A stretch of 64,000 nt of DNA, from contig OW121854.1 in assembly GCA_933228895.1 (NCBI GenBank), positions 54,478,609-54,542,608 on the forward strand, written 5' to 3'. Each line of letters starts with the position of its first letter. Position 1 is the stretch's first letter. The notes under the pieces are model-generated. The model saw only the letters and a program-made list of their open reading frames with translations. It was not told the DNA's origin and made no database searches. Of this stretch, positions 1 through 11,489 are shown one piece after another. The stretch is from Platycnemis pennipes (Eukaryota > Arthropoda > Insecta > Odonata > Platycnemididae). Position numbers and translations under genes: made by a program.

Positions 1-150
1 GGAAGGATGCGAGCCCTGTGTCGGAAGGGGATTCTTCGTTGGTGTCAGGGTTTGGTCACCGGGTTAAATAAGAACGGTCCTGTGTGTGCCGGTACTTTGT
101 GCGATCCCATCTCCCTGTTCATGTGGAAGAGAAACTCAGGTAGTCGCTAA
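1..150 (+). other. Possible partial exon at the window edge
   Basis: The sequence is GC-richer than the AT-rich DNA after it. Frame 1 is open from the first base to a TAA at 148-150 (49 codons). A donor-like CTCAG|GTAGTC has its GT at 140-141, so an exon could end at 139. Another frame is also open for 22 codons before a TAA, so the correct frame is not settled. I do not recognise the peptide. A 49-codon open stretch can arise by chance, and it could equally be the end of a repeat. Confidence 0.15.
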
Positions 151-2790
151 GGTTGCATTATTGATTCCTCTCAAAATTCTCTGATTTTTACTTCTGATGT
201 GCGTAATCTCATAAGGAATCCAGCTTGTATCGTATTCCTTTGGTTCTTCGTATATGTAACAAAAATATGATCATTTACTTTAATTAATTATATTTATTAA
301 ATAATATAATCCTTTGAAACTATATCGATAAGTAATTACTGTGCACTGCGATGAGTGGAGCGATTACGCCTCACCCAAGTAGGCACACTTGTAGAAAAAT
401 CTATTATAAATTTAGTAAAACGAATTACGTAATTTTTCCAGGTTTTGTAGCCTACTAGGCATTAACTCTTTATGTCATATTGCCAGGATATGAACATGAC
501 AGATGATTATCATCATTCAATTTTAAGATTTCATCTGCCTTTTTGTTTTCCTTGTTAAACCATTCTTTTAGTGTGTTCCCGGCATAATTCTGGCCATATT
601 CCTAGTTTCTCGCTGCTAAGTCAACGTCTATAGTACAGTGTTTATCATTCCAAAAAGATATGAAATTAAATGTGAATTTATACATGCACAAAATAGAAGT
701 GCAATAAATTAATGATGCTAGCAATCACGATTGGCGATTGTATTGAATGTGAGCATTATGTACGTTAAACTGACAGATAACAAAATTAATAAGAAATGAT
801 TTCAAAAAAAATTTCCGGAGAGCATTCAAAATAGTGTATCTGAGCATTAATTAAATTGTTTGATTAAAAATAAAAGTATTAAAAATTAATGCTAAAGAAA
901 TCAAATGCAAATGAGGAACAAGATAATTATTTTAAAAAATGGCAGTAGTAGCAAATGAAGTATTGCTTTTTGAAAAAAGTACCATTTTCGGATAAGATTA
1001 TCAGGTGAACGATAGATATCATGCACTACGAATGTGTCAGCAAACATTTATAAAAACGGAAATTATAGATAAATTTTGAGATTATTGCAGAGAATTCAGC
1101 AGTGCATGTGATATTTATTATTAAAGAAAAAATACCCAAGTTAGGAAATGTGCAATGAGGATGTACCAAAATTAATGCTTGCAAGAAACGTCAATTAAGG
1201 CGTTTATAAATGACAAAATAAAACAAGTTGGAATGGACGTCAACATATACGTATGTCAACAGTGGGTACAAAATACAATACAAACAAAAATATAAACACA
1301 AACAAAAGTATATTATGACAGGGATTTATGTGTCAATGGCTGATGAGGGACTCATTACCCTTATTCCTACAAGATACTGCATAATAAAGAACTTTCGCAT
1401 TCATAAAATTCTTTTCTCATGTTATATGCGCTTAGTCACGGGTTTAGTTTATGTTATAATACTATAGTAAGGTGGTGGTTAAAAACATTTTTCAAAAGCA
1501 CACATTGAAATCTCATCCATTCAATCTTACAGATGAGCTTATTCTGAGGAGCAGCTTTTATCAGTAACATTTACATCTTTGATTAGGGTCCTTTCCTAAA
1601 GGAGAGATAACAGGGGCTGTCGCATTTAAATGTCATGCAAAATTATTCGGTAACGGCTTCAAAACAAAGTTAATTTGCATGATATTTCCTTGCGTTGATA
1701 AATTACACAGTTTACAAAACCCATTACCGACCTAAGGTTTATTTTCAAGGGAAATGCAGGCTCCCATTCTTCTTTGTATGTAACTGCATTCTCACCAGCT
1801 CGGCAAAGGGTCTATTCAGGGATCTTAATTTCCTTTGTAGGAATTGAGAAGTGTTGTTACATTTTGTCTTCAATTTAGCATAATAAGCCATAATATAAAA
1901 CAGTAACGTCTCAGGCTCTTTGCGTATTCATTAAATAACCGATCTATTGTGCTACGAAACTGCTTCGTGACATTCAAATAAATATGTTCGTCTAAAAAGT
2001 AGTTCTCAATGCAGAACTTCCAACATTCTGTGAGAAACATTCAACAACTGGAAAGGTGGCTTAAAATGAATTTATTATCGCTGAAATCCAATAATAGAAT
2101 GAACTCAAATTACTAAAATTCAAGATAAGAATCATTATCATTACATTGGCTTCTTTTAGCTTTTGGAAATAAATTATATTATGTACAACGTTAATGTTTA
2201 CAAAGGAAATAAGCTTCATTGCATTTCTTATAATTACTATTACTGTCCATAAGACCAGTTTCGACCTTTTCAGGTCATTAGTTAGAGCAGAAATTTGTTC
2301 TATCTGTAGGCATATCGATATTCCACAAAGGGAACTTACCTGCGATTGCTATGATTCGGAAACCTATGTTAATATTCTCGTAATACATCGTTTTTTGTTA
2401 ACAATTGCGTAAGTTTGATAATGTAGGTACTTGCAAATGCCTTTGATCGTTTTTACCGACCGAAAGAAAAAAACTCAAAATAGTTCCACTATTACAGGGA
2501 AAAATTCCTATCAAAATTGAACAATTGTCCTACCGGTCACAAATTTAACAGTACATAAATTCCCTAAGGTAGTTTTTTTCATTGCAATACATTGTTAAGA
2601 ATTTTTTTAACTAAAGGTTAATGCATCTGTTTCACAATTAAGAAAAAAAATAATTGGTTTTTATGAGCAAGGAAAAAATATGGAAATACAGAAATGGAAA
2701 AAAGATGGAATTTGTTTGCACTTATATCAAAGAGCCACCAAATGACTACAGCCATAAGCCATATGATGAACGTTACATTACTGATGTCCT
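151..2790. other. AT-rich non-coding DNA, no feature seen
   Basis: AT-rich sequence with only short open frames rich in Ile, Tyr, Lys and Phe, typical of chance frames. No family motif, repeat array or RNA gene was recognised. Probably intergenic or intronic. Confidence 0.6.
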
Positions 2791-2810
2791 GCACAACTAG
2801 ACTTGGGAGA

Positions 2811-3290
2811 TTAAATTCCTCTTAGCGCTGACATGTAACGCATTGACAAAATTAGGTATTCCGGATTACAAGTCTCCGTTTGGGTGAATGCCTCACCTGA
2901 AATCCAATTACCGGCCCCAAGTTTGTCCAACGTCACGGACAAGGCGTTTAAATATATATTGGGAGGAGTTCTGAGAATAGTACCACATCTTATGACTACT
3001 TTAATCCTCGCGGTTGGGGCGGTGGCATCATTCTCTCGAGTGATTGCGACGTTATCGGAAGCCGCAATAGGGCTGCGGCCGCGTTTACGCCAGTTCCTGC
3101 CGACTGTGAACGCTCCCGGTCCAGATCCGGGAACAGGGGGCATGCTCGTTTGAAATCCGATAGCCGAACCATGCCTTTACTTTTCCTTTCACGTTCACAT
3201 GGCCGGCCGGCGTAGGGCGGATAATCGAATCGTTTGGACCGACACTGGCGCAGCCCTGACAACTGTTCCCTCACTTTGAGCCTCCCTACC
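2811..3290. other. GC-rich patch with overlapping open frames
   Basis: About 480 bases of CpG-containing DNA set in AT-rich flanks. Open frames overlap on both strands (minus 2811-3143 and 2996-3274, plus 2884-3153), which GC-rich DNA produces by chance because stop codons are AT-rich. On the minus strand a good donor, TTTCAG|GTGAGG, has its GT at 2896-2895. A minus-strand exon ending at 2897 is therefore possible, reading into a tryptophan- and glycine-containing peptide I do not recognise. It could be an exon, a regulatory island or an old repeat. Confidence 0.25.
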
Positions 3291-3299
3291 CCATGTCGG

Positions 3300-3950
3300 T
3301 GGTTACAGACTTAACTCTCATCCTATCTTCCGCACCGTCTATCCCCCTATGGTAGGGGTGCGCTAATTTTTAAGTTGATGGAGCCATAAAACCTACCCTT
3401 CAAAGAAAATTCAGAAATATTCGAGGGTGACATTGCTGTGTTTTTAATGAAGAAACTTTATTGCTATACTGTCAAAAGCAATAGAATACATTTAAACCCG
3501 CAGGAACACTGTAATTCATCAACATGGAGAATAGCAGTGGGTGAGAAACGATACCAGACTGGAATTGAAATTAATAACATTTTAATACTGTTAGTTACAA
3601 AATTAATGGTACATTTGGTAGTCCAAACTATGTAAAACTCATGTTTAAAATACCTGACTAATGATTTATTGATAAAAATAACAAAACATTGAAAGAAAAC
3701 TTTCTCTCCGAGATATTTAACCAAATGACCAGCAATCTTGCTTTCATTCTCTTATTTCCTAAAAAAGTATATTTACGTTCGGTTTATACTAGCGTTGTTT
3801 TAATTTAAGGCGCGATTCCATGCTGACATCACCGAATGCAACTATGGTAGTTTAAAATATTGATATAAATATATGATCTGTAAGAAAACTATGACATATT
3901 ACTTATTTTCAATTATGCATCAGAGCCGTATGCATGTCATTTTAAAGGCC
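3300..3950. other. AT-rich non-coding DNA, no feature seen
   Basis: Only short chance frames are present, and two of them overlap on opposite strands around 3440-3720. No repeat or gene signature was seen. Confidence 0.55.
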
Positions 3951-3954
3951 GCAA

Positions 3955-4425
3955 GTAGCTCACGAACCTCAGATCCCTGCCCTTGGGGTCACACCCACCC
4001 TCCATTTACGTCTCCAGCTACTCGTTTTCCACCAACGTTACCCCCTCTCCTTAACTAATCCCATCCTCTCATGCGAGTATACCCCACCCCTCCCCTTCGA
4101 TGACCGTCGAATGGCTAAGTGTCTCCGCTCTGGATGGCTTTAAGGCCCCATCCCTCGCTCTCTCGACATTCCTACGACCCCACGTGATCCCCGTTGGCTC
4201 AAAGCGGTTATTAATGACCCAATCGCCCCAATTTCGCAAATTTCATATCTCTCTTTTCTTCCCCGATGGGACAATAAGCGCCGCGTCTTGCCCTCCAATC
4301 GTTAGTGTAGCGGGTGATGACAGCGCGGGTTCAAAGCTGTCGCAAAAGACATGCCGACAACGGGTAATCCCCGTAATGATTACCCCAACGAAGCTAGCGC
4401 ATGAATGTTCGTACGAAGAATAGAA
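3955..4425. other. Small GC-richer patch
   Basis: CpG-bearing, pyrimidine-rich DNA with a 107-codon plus-strand frame at 4100-4423 that I do not recognise. Near its end is a short inverted repeat, GGGTAATC at 4362-4369 and GATTACCC at 4378-4385, separated by 8 bases. The arms contain a TAATCC-type core like sites bound by Otx/Bicoid-class homeodomains, but such short words are common. Possibly regulatory, otherwise unexplained. Confidence 0.2.
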
Positions 4426-5284
4426 GATTGACATGGCTTTGATCCCACGGAACTCTACATTTTCCAATATTTATCAACCGTTATCCTACGGCTTTAGATA
4501 AAAATTATTAGTGAAAAACACTTGCCAAAAAATAATTTGAAGTGATGAGTAATTGGGATCATATTCCCTGGAATAGCATTCAAAAGCGTCTTTGCCTGCA
4601 ACTGTTGAAAGTCCACTTTTTTATGATATATATTCATACATACTAATATTTTATAGTATATAAGAAACGTCTTTTGTTGGCACTATATTTTCCTGGAAGT
4701 TGATATCCCACATTAGCAAAAAAATAAATGTAAATATGAGTTCGCTTGATAAATAACTTATTTACAGGTCGAAAACGTTGATTGGCTGTTTAATCACCCA
4801 AACTCTTTTATATTTATGCATGATAAGTACTTCATTTGCAATAGTTAAGTACTGGGTGCGTGCCATCAGTGCAATCAATGAATGTCCGAATTCGCTAAAG
4901 AGGTATTTGAATTTTCGTACTCCTACGTGAGAAGAATCGAGGCTTCATATTAATCGATGTCTAAGCAAGTAACACACTGCGTTTCGAATTTTCAATTGCT
5001 ACTTCGATCTCTTTTAAAAGGGATACATCACTAAAAAGGTAACAAAAAGACGTTTGGGAATTTTCCACCTGAAATAACCAGTATAAAATTTAAACATTCA
5101 AGTTAGATTTCTAAAACCCATTCTTAACTATAAATTGAAAGACACTAGGCAAAGACAAGTATAATCATAAGAATTTATCACATTATTTAAAAACTTAGAC
5201 GACAGAAGAGACTTCAATAAAATTTTGTCTTTTACGCAGAGGGGCATAAAATAATCCTGCAATACCACCATCAATAGTCAACAA
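4426..5284. other. AT-rich non-coding DNA, no feature seen
   Basis: No coding, repeat or RNA signature recognised between the GC-richer patch and the 3' end of the LINE fragment that follows. Confidence 0.55.
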
Positions 5285-6770
5285 TCCTAGGATTGGTTTG
5301 ACGCAGCCCTCCATTCGATTCTTCTATCGGCCAACCTCTTCATATTGACGTAATTCCTCTCTTTCACATCCTTCACGACCTGTTTCATATAACCCCTACG
5401 AGGCCTGCCATTTCCATTCATCCCGTTCACTTTTCCCTCAACGATTGTCTTCATCAGGCCATTATGTCTTAAGATATGGCCGATCAAATTGTTCCGTCTT
5501 CATTTTAGAGTTGTCAGCAGACTTCTCTTTTCTCACACTCTTCTTAAGACTTCTTTATTTGTCACTCCGTTGATCCATTTTATTTTCATCATTATTCAGT
5601 AGCACCCTATTTCAAATGCTTCCACCCTTTTCTTCCCCGCTGCTGTCATCGTCCATGATTCACTGCCGTAAAGAAACATGCTCCTCATGTACGTTCTGAT
5701 GCATTGTTTCCTCACTTCTAAGCGTGTATTTCCAGATGTAAGTAGTTTTTTTCTTTTGGTAGAATGCTCTCTTTGCCTGAGATATTCTACTGACTATTTC
5801 TTTCTTGCTTCGTCCATCGTTGGTTACTCGCCTTCCTCGGTAACGGAACTGTTTCACCTCTTCCAGTTTTTGCTTCCCTAGTTTAACTTTGGTTTTAGCC
5901 TCTTCTCTTTTGCTGCACAACAATATCTTAGTTTTCTTCTTATTGATCTTCAGCTGATATCTTGCCATTGAACTTTCCATGGTGGCTAGACTCTTATTCA
6001 GACCCTTCTCTGTCTCTTCAATGAGTGCTAAGTCAACTGCGAATAGCTGCTTGCTAATTTTTTCTGCGTTGATATTCACTCCAGAGGACTTCTCTTTGAT
6101 TTCATCGATGGATCTTTCGATGAAAACATTATAAATTACGGGAGACAGTGCACAGCCTTGTCTCACCCTTTTCCTTATACTTGCTTCTTCACAGCTGGGT
6201 ACAGGTTTTTTTCATAGCTACTGTGTTTTTACACAAGCTGTGGATAATTCTTCGGTCATTGTAAAAAACTTCGGTTCCTTTCATAATTCTAAGCATTAAA
6301 TTCCAATCCACGTCGTCAAAAGCCTTCTCTAAAACCACAAATACAATGAACGTCGTTTTTTCTTCTCTATTCTCTTCCCTATGAGCTGCTTGTGGACCAG
6401 TATTGCTTCTCTTATACCCTTACTTTTCCTGAATCCAAATCTATCTTCATCCGGGAAAGTCATTGCTTTTCGTCCTTCCTTTTCTTCTGTAGATGATCCT
6501 TGTCAATATCTTCGATGCATTTGTCGTCAGGCTTATAGTTCTAAAATATTCGCACTTCTCCGCTCTCTCCTTTTTTGAAATAGGAATGATGATGTTTTTC
6601 TCGAAGTCCCTGGGTATTTCTTCTGTTGAGTTCATGTCGCAGATTGTTTCATAGAAATGAGCTAATGTCTTCTCACCTGCAAGTTTTATTAGTTCCGCGG
6701 GAATATTATCAACTCCAGAGTCCTTATTTATCCGAAGGTCCCTTACTGCTGCGTCATATTACGATATTAA
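5285..6770 (-). mobile_element. LINE fragment, decayed reverse transcriptase (5'-truncated)
   Basis: Read on the minus strand, this is a non-LTR retrotransposon reverse transcriptase broken into several frames. From its 5' end it shows DSGVDNIPAELIKLAGEK (about 6660-6740), then EYFRTISLTTNASKILTRII (within 6447-6635), then a palm segment beginning MRQGCALSPVIYNVF (5660-6166), and finally a C-terminal stretch MIGHILRHNGL (5287-5487). In the palm the catalytic box reads FAVD at about 6032-6043, where active enzymes have (F/Y)ADD, so the first aspartate is lost. The endonuclease part is missing. Frameshifts, in-frame stops and the lost aspartate make it inactive. The family resembles those annotated as endonuclease-reverse transcriptase in insects. 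I do not assign a clade. Related fragments lie at 9.1-10.6 and 14.0 kb. Confidence 0.88.
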
Positions 6771-6799
6771 TATTGATGCTTCCATATAATATATTTTAT

Positions 6800-6895
6800 A
6801 TTAATAAATCTAAAATAATAATAATAAATTAATATATTTTAGATTAATAAATCTAAAATAATGAAAATAAATTAATATTTTTTAGATTAGTAATT
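6800..6895. repeat. A/T-rich tandem repeat, 43-base unit
   Basis: Two near-identical units occur at 6800-6842 and 6843-6885, each starting ATTAATAAATCTAAAATAAT and ending TTTTAG, followed by the start of a third. Each unit contains TAGATT and AATCTA words that make it partly self-complementary. It sits right next to the truncated 5' end of the LINE fragment. Confidence 0.8.
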
Positions 6896-9119
6896 CAATT
6901 CAGAAAATTTATTTTTGTTCTAGATTAGTTTATTTCCTTTTAACAGCAAAAGCAGCAGAGAAACTGTAAAGGAAATACGATTTCCACTCAGATCAAACTA
7001 CGGACCGTATTATTTTTAAGCACCACAAAACCGATATTTCAAGGAATGCATATCTTTTTCAGTTTATTTTAGAGCATGACTAGCCGTAATAAGAATCAGC
7101 AAAGAGTGAAAATTAAATTAGTAATTGATAAAACAAGTTTGATTAAATCTCTCAAAATAATAGTTGAATGAGATGGTTATCAATGATCATCGAATCGACT
7201 GCAAACGAGATGTGGGAGGAGACCAATAAGGAAACTTCCCCGTCACCTTTCAGAAGTTTTACCTCGGAGACATTGGTTCCTCCAAAGGGCTTTTTAGTAA
7301 AGTCTTTCCCTTGGTACGAATCGTACTCCTGGTAGCAACTACGATTGAATAAGATAACTTTTCGGCATCTTGTAAATGGCAGTTCCATATGGTCAAACCA
7401 TAAATAAATAATGAAACATCCAGCTTACATCTAAACTTCCATAAATAAAAATTTCTAATGGATTTACGCTGATATTTCTTCAAACAATTTAGGGATTATT
7501 ATCATTTTCAGTGCTTGGCAATTCATATACATTTATACGGTGTTTTCTAAACTCACAAAAGGGGTCACCTGGACCAAACAAATGGAGAATCACACTTTTT
7601 TTTTTACCCGTCAATCACTGCACGTGATTATAATCATTACCAAAATGCGCTGGTATTAAAGATTTTACGAGGAAAATTCTTTAATTTTCATTCATCGCAT
7701 AAAATTGCTACCTCTTTTCCTACCAAAATTCAATTCTCGTACATCCTCTCTTATAGAACGGTGTAGCTAAAGCTCATTGCATCAATCAATAGTACCCAAT
7801 TTTTATTATACATTAATCTGAGCAGTTTAATCTAACCAAAATAGAATTGTATCCAAGGGTGTGGAAGTAGCTTTCATAGTTGAACATTAAAACTTCATTT
7901 TATGCTGCTAATTATGACATTTTGTCCTTATCCCAAAAGATCAGAACTTTTATCCTGCTGACTAGAACTAGGGTTCAAATTCATGAAGCCCATTCAAACT
8001 TTTCCAGAAGAGTTGAGCAGCGTTATTTTCTAGTCACCAGATCACCACAAGAAATCATAGTTGGCACAGGCATACACACTTGGGTGAAGTATTTTGTTAG
8101 CTCTATCCTAAACAGTACCAAACTACTGGATGGCCAAAACTTAAGGGTTCGTTTAAATGTATCCCACATAATATACTTGAAACTGCATTTCCCGTACGGC
8201 TAAAACCCTAGAACATTTAATATTTTGGATAAACGCTTTCCTGCGTACCCTCATACAATCGGAAATGCCCTTTCTTTTACTCCCTTTTAACGTCATTATA
8301 AATCATATATTCTTACTCCAATCCCAACAATTTCATTGCGACCAATCATTCGTTCCATTCACCCTCTCTGAGGTCCACCAACGATTTTCTTGACTGTCAA
8401 AAAGTTCTGAAAGTGATAAATTATTGCCAAAAAATGTAATCGGTTACCAAAGAACTGTAATATCACGACTATCTTCGTAGAAAATTATACCTTTTCAAAC
8501 CTAACTGTTAAACAGGTTTCAGTTCATACCATTCTATATTTTGTGCAGGTAAATTTCCGTTCTCGTTTCGCTAGTATCTTAATTTCAATCAAATTTTATT
8601 TTAGTTGCGATTAATGCTCTTCATAAATCACTCTTACTCGATGATGTAATACAATATAATTCTACAAGTGCTTACAGATTTTTTTACTGATATGAGGCTA
8701 ATTTATTTGAACCCACAATTGATCTCAATATCTATCAACCCAATTGATTCCTATGCTGACCTCTCTCCATACCTTACGCAACATTTGCATCCTTTATAGA
8801 GCAAAGAGCTATTCGGAAAACGAGCAAGTCCTATAAACCTCATGTACAATAATTACTGAAGCTATTCCTCAAATTGCCATGCTTGGTAAAATTCAGCCTC
8901 AAGTGAAGGATTTGAAGGAATCTCCCTTCAGGCCACTCATACCAAAGATTGTATTCATAAGCTACCTTGTAATTTTTTAGGAAGTATTTCATTGTCTTTG
9001 ACCTTTGCTTGGCCATCTACAACTAAGTTCATAGGCTTTAAGGGAATGTAACAATACCAAGCGATATTTAACAGTTTATTATTAGTTACCTACCGGTGAA
9101 GACGGGCCTTCATGGACAA
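6896..9119. other. AT-rich non-coding DNA, no feature seen
   Basis: Short chance frames only, including a 107-codon plus-strand frame at 7880-8203 with no recognisable motif. No repeat array or RNA gene was found. Confidence 0.55.
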
Positions 9120-10640
9120 TTAATGATTTCCAAACCCCGATTACTGTTTACACGATATCTCTCTTCAGCACCTCCCAACTCCCATCATTCTATCCAAGCT
9201 ACCCGCTTTTCTCCACCCTATTCTTCACTTAACCTGCATTCTTCCGTCCATCACGTCTTTGAAAATACCTTCGCTCTTTATTAGCTTCATCTTCCTTCTC
9301 CTAATTTCCTCGATTGAATTGCTTTCCTCTACGACCAACTCCAGATCGTACATACCCCTTTATAATGACTGTAATTTCTTATAAAGCCATAAAATATCAC
9401 GCCCCATGTTAAATTTTTATTCGTATTTTGTTCAATTCCCTACTTAACGCCACTGGCAATAGTTAACGCCAACGGGTAAAGGCCTCTTTTGTGAAAGCAA
9501 TTCTCCTTCTAAATTCAATGCTGCTATACCTACCTATTTTTCTCCAATGCGCAACCTAGATAGCTTATTTTCTCCACCTGTCCTAGCTTATACCCTCTTA
9601 CTTTTATATTTAAAAGGTCCCTTTTTGTTCTTTAAAATGACATTACTTTAGCTTCCTTCTCCTTTACCTTCATCCTGTATATTTTGTATTGCCCTTGTAA
9701 TGCGTCAAGCATTTATTGTAATCCCTGGGCTGACTAGGAGACTAGCATTTGGTCATCCGCTGACCTCACTGATTTTATCAACATTTTCCCGAACTTTACT
9801 TCTGCGTGGACCTCGTTCTAAGTCACTATCGCCATTTTCTCCGAGTAAATGAGAAAAATAATGGACAACCCCGCCTAACTCCCCTTCCTATTGTAGCCAA
9901 GTCCGATTCCCCATCAGCTGCTCTCACTTCCGCCTTTCGTTCCATGTAAAAATTCCATATCAGTCTTCTGCCTCTACAGTCCACGCCTATCTTTTGCCAT
10001 ATTCCCATTAACTTTTTCCAATCTTACTCTTCGAATTCCTTTTCGAAATCAAGAAATCAGGCCAATATATCCTGCTTAAATTCTAGATTCCTTTCCATCA
10101 GTATTCACATCACAACAATCGAATCCCAAGTGGCCCTCCCTTTTCTAAATCCTGATTGATGCTTGCCTAGAAATTCGTTTCTCTCTTTTCCATTCTTCGG
10201 TTGATGATTCTTCGTCTTAACTTTTCCGCATGAGAAATCAAACTCGTAGTTCTAAAATCTTCGTATCCTTTGTCACCCTTTTTTTCGGTATTGGTGTCAT
10301 TACCTACGTTTTTTTTACAATATCCTCCAGCCAAGCGCCCCCCTCTCATATCTATGAATAAGCCCGTAAAATCCCTCCCTTACACCTCGTCCTAGGTCCA
10401 TCAGAGGTTAAGCTGGGATGTAACCTATCCCCACCGCTTTACCCGCCTATATTTCTTACAATGCTTTCTCTATACACTATCTAGCATTTCTAATCCCAGC
10501 TCATCCTGATCTACAACTCTTCCTCTTTTCACCTAAGTCCCAAGGGCTATTTCAGTGGTCGTGTAGCTCTTCCACGTGTTCCTTCCACCGACTCGGAATC
10601 TCCTCGAAATAAATCAACGGGTATAGATCTTCCATTATCC
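9120..10640 (-). mobile_element. LINE fragment, heavily decayed reverse transcriptase
   Basis: Minus-strand translation in shifting frames gives the same order of motifs as the LINE at 5.3-6.8 kb. An upstream segment reads RWKEHVEELH (about 10550-10610). It is followed by KAVGIGYIPA (about 10410-10450), YEDFRTTSLISHAEKL with RRRIINRRMEKR (10167-10349), and RLIWNFYMERKAEVR then GRGVRRGCPLFF (9826-10008). A box reading SADDQ lies near 9750-9768, matching the FADD catalytic box, and a basic C-terminal part lies near 9130-9300. Many stops and frameshifts interrupt it, so it is a relic. Sequence divergence from the 5.3 kb fragment shows a related but separate family or an older insertion. Confidence 0.82.
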
Positions 10641-10843
10641 AGTTCATCACGGAGATAAAATTGTGAAGAGGAGAGCACTTTTCAATTTTTAGTTAATTAA
10701 AAAAAGACCCTTTAATAGCAAGTTTACTGAGATAAAATTCACCGCAGATAATTTCGCATAATAATTTATACTAATAGTTATTGATAACTCTTTTGCGAGA
10801 TAAAAGTTAAATCTGGAGATGTAAACTCTCATTGGCATTCCTG

Positions 10844-11482
10844 ATGGAAAAACAATACAAAATGTCTGGAACCCTGGAAGTCAAATATATTTTGACTTGT
10901 GAGTCCAAATTTCCAAGAGTGTTTTCGATAAATCCATTTGCTATTCAGCTACTCAGAGAGTCGCCAATCCTTTTTCTTCCTATATCACCCAAATTTTATT
11001 CTGGTATTAAATATATAAAGTCTCAACAAACATATCAGTTCCGCGATTATAATCACCTAACGGGCCCCCACCTTTCCAACCAATATGTGGCTTCTTTCTT
11101 AGGAATCTCACACGACGGCATCCCACAAGTGGTGAGGAGAAACCCTAATGTCCCTAAAAGCGAAAGGAATAGTGGAAGCACGATGTCCCAGAAGAGAACG
11201 GAATGGAGCATAGGGTATAGTAGACATCGTGGTGAGAGTAGAAGGAACTTGAGGACTTTTTGCGCAGTTAATGAGGATCGGACGATAGACTTGGGAAATG
11301 CCGGTGGGCGATTCGGTGGCTTTCAGTTGGGTCAAGCCCGCGTTTGTCTCTCAACGTGCTACCCAGTAATTTATCTCACTCCCTGGCCCTTCACTTTAGA
11401 ACTCTCCCAACAAATACCCACGAAACTTGGCACTGGATTGCCAAGCTTCTTTAAACATGCAAGTATCCTAGGGTCATATTAA
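10844..11482 (+). other. Unrecognised 212-codon open frame
   Basis: An ATG at 10844 opens a frame of 212 codons ending with a TAA just after 11480. The length is notable because the surrounding DNA is AT-rich and stop-dense. The product starts MEKQYKMSGTLEVKY and has a basic, Arg/Ser-rich middle (about residues 95-140) and no signal peptide, membrane segment or motif I know. The middle part (11100-11340) is GC-richer than its flanks. It could be a chance frame, an exon, or the remains of a transposable element. A second minus-strand frame overlaps it at 11108-11335. Confidence 0.15.
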
Positions 11483-11489
11483 TCTTCAG

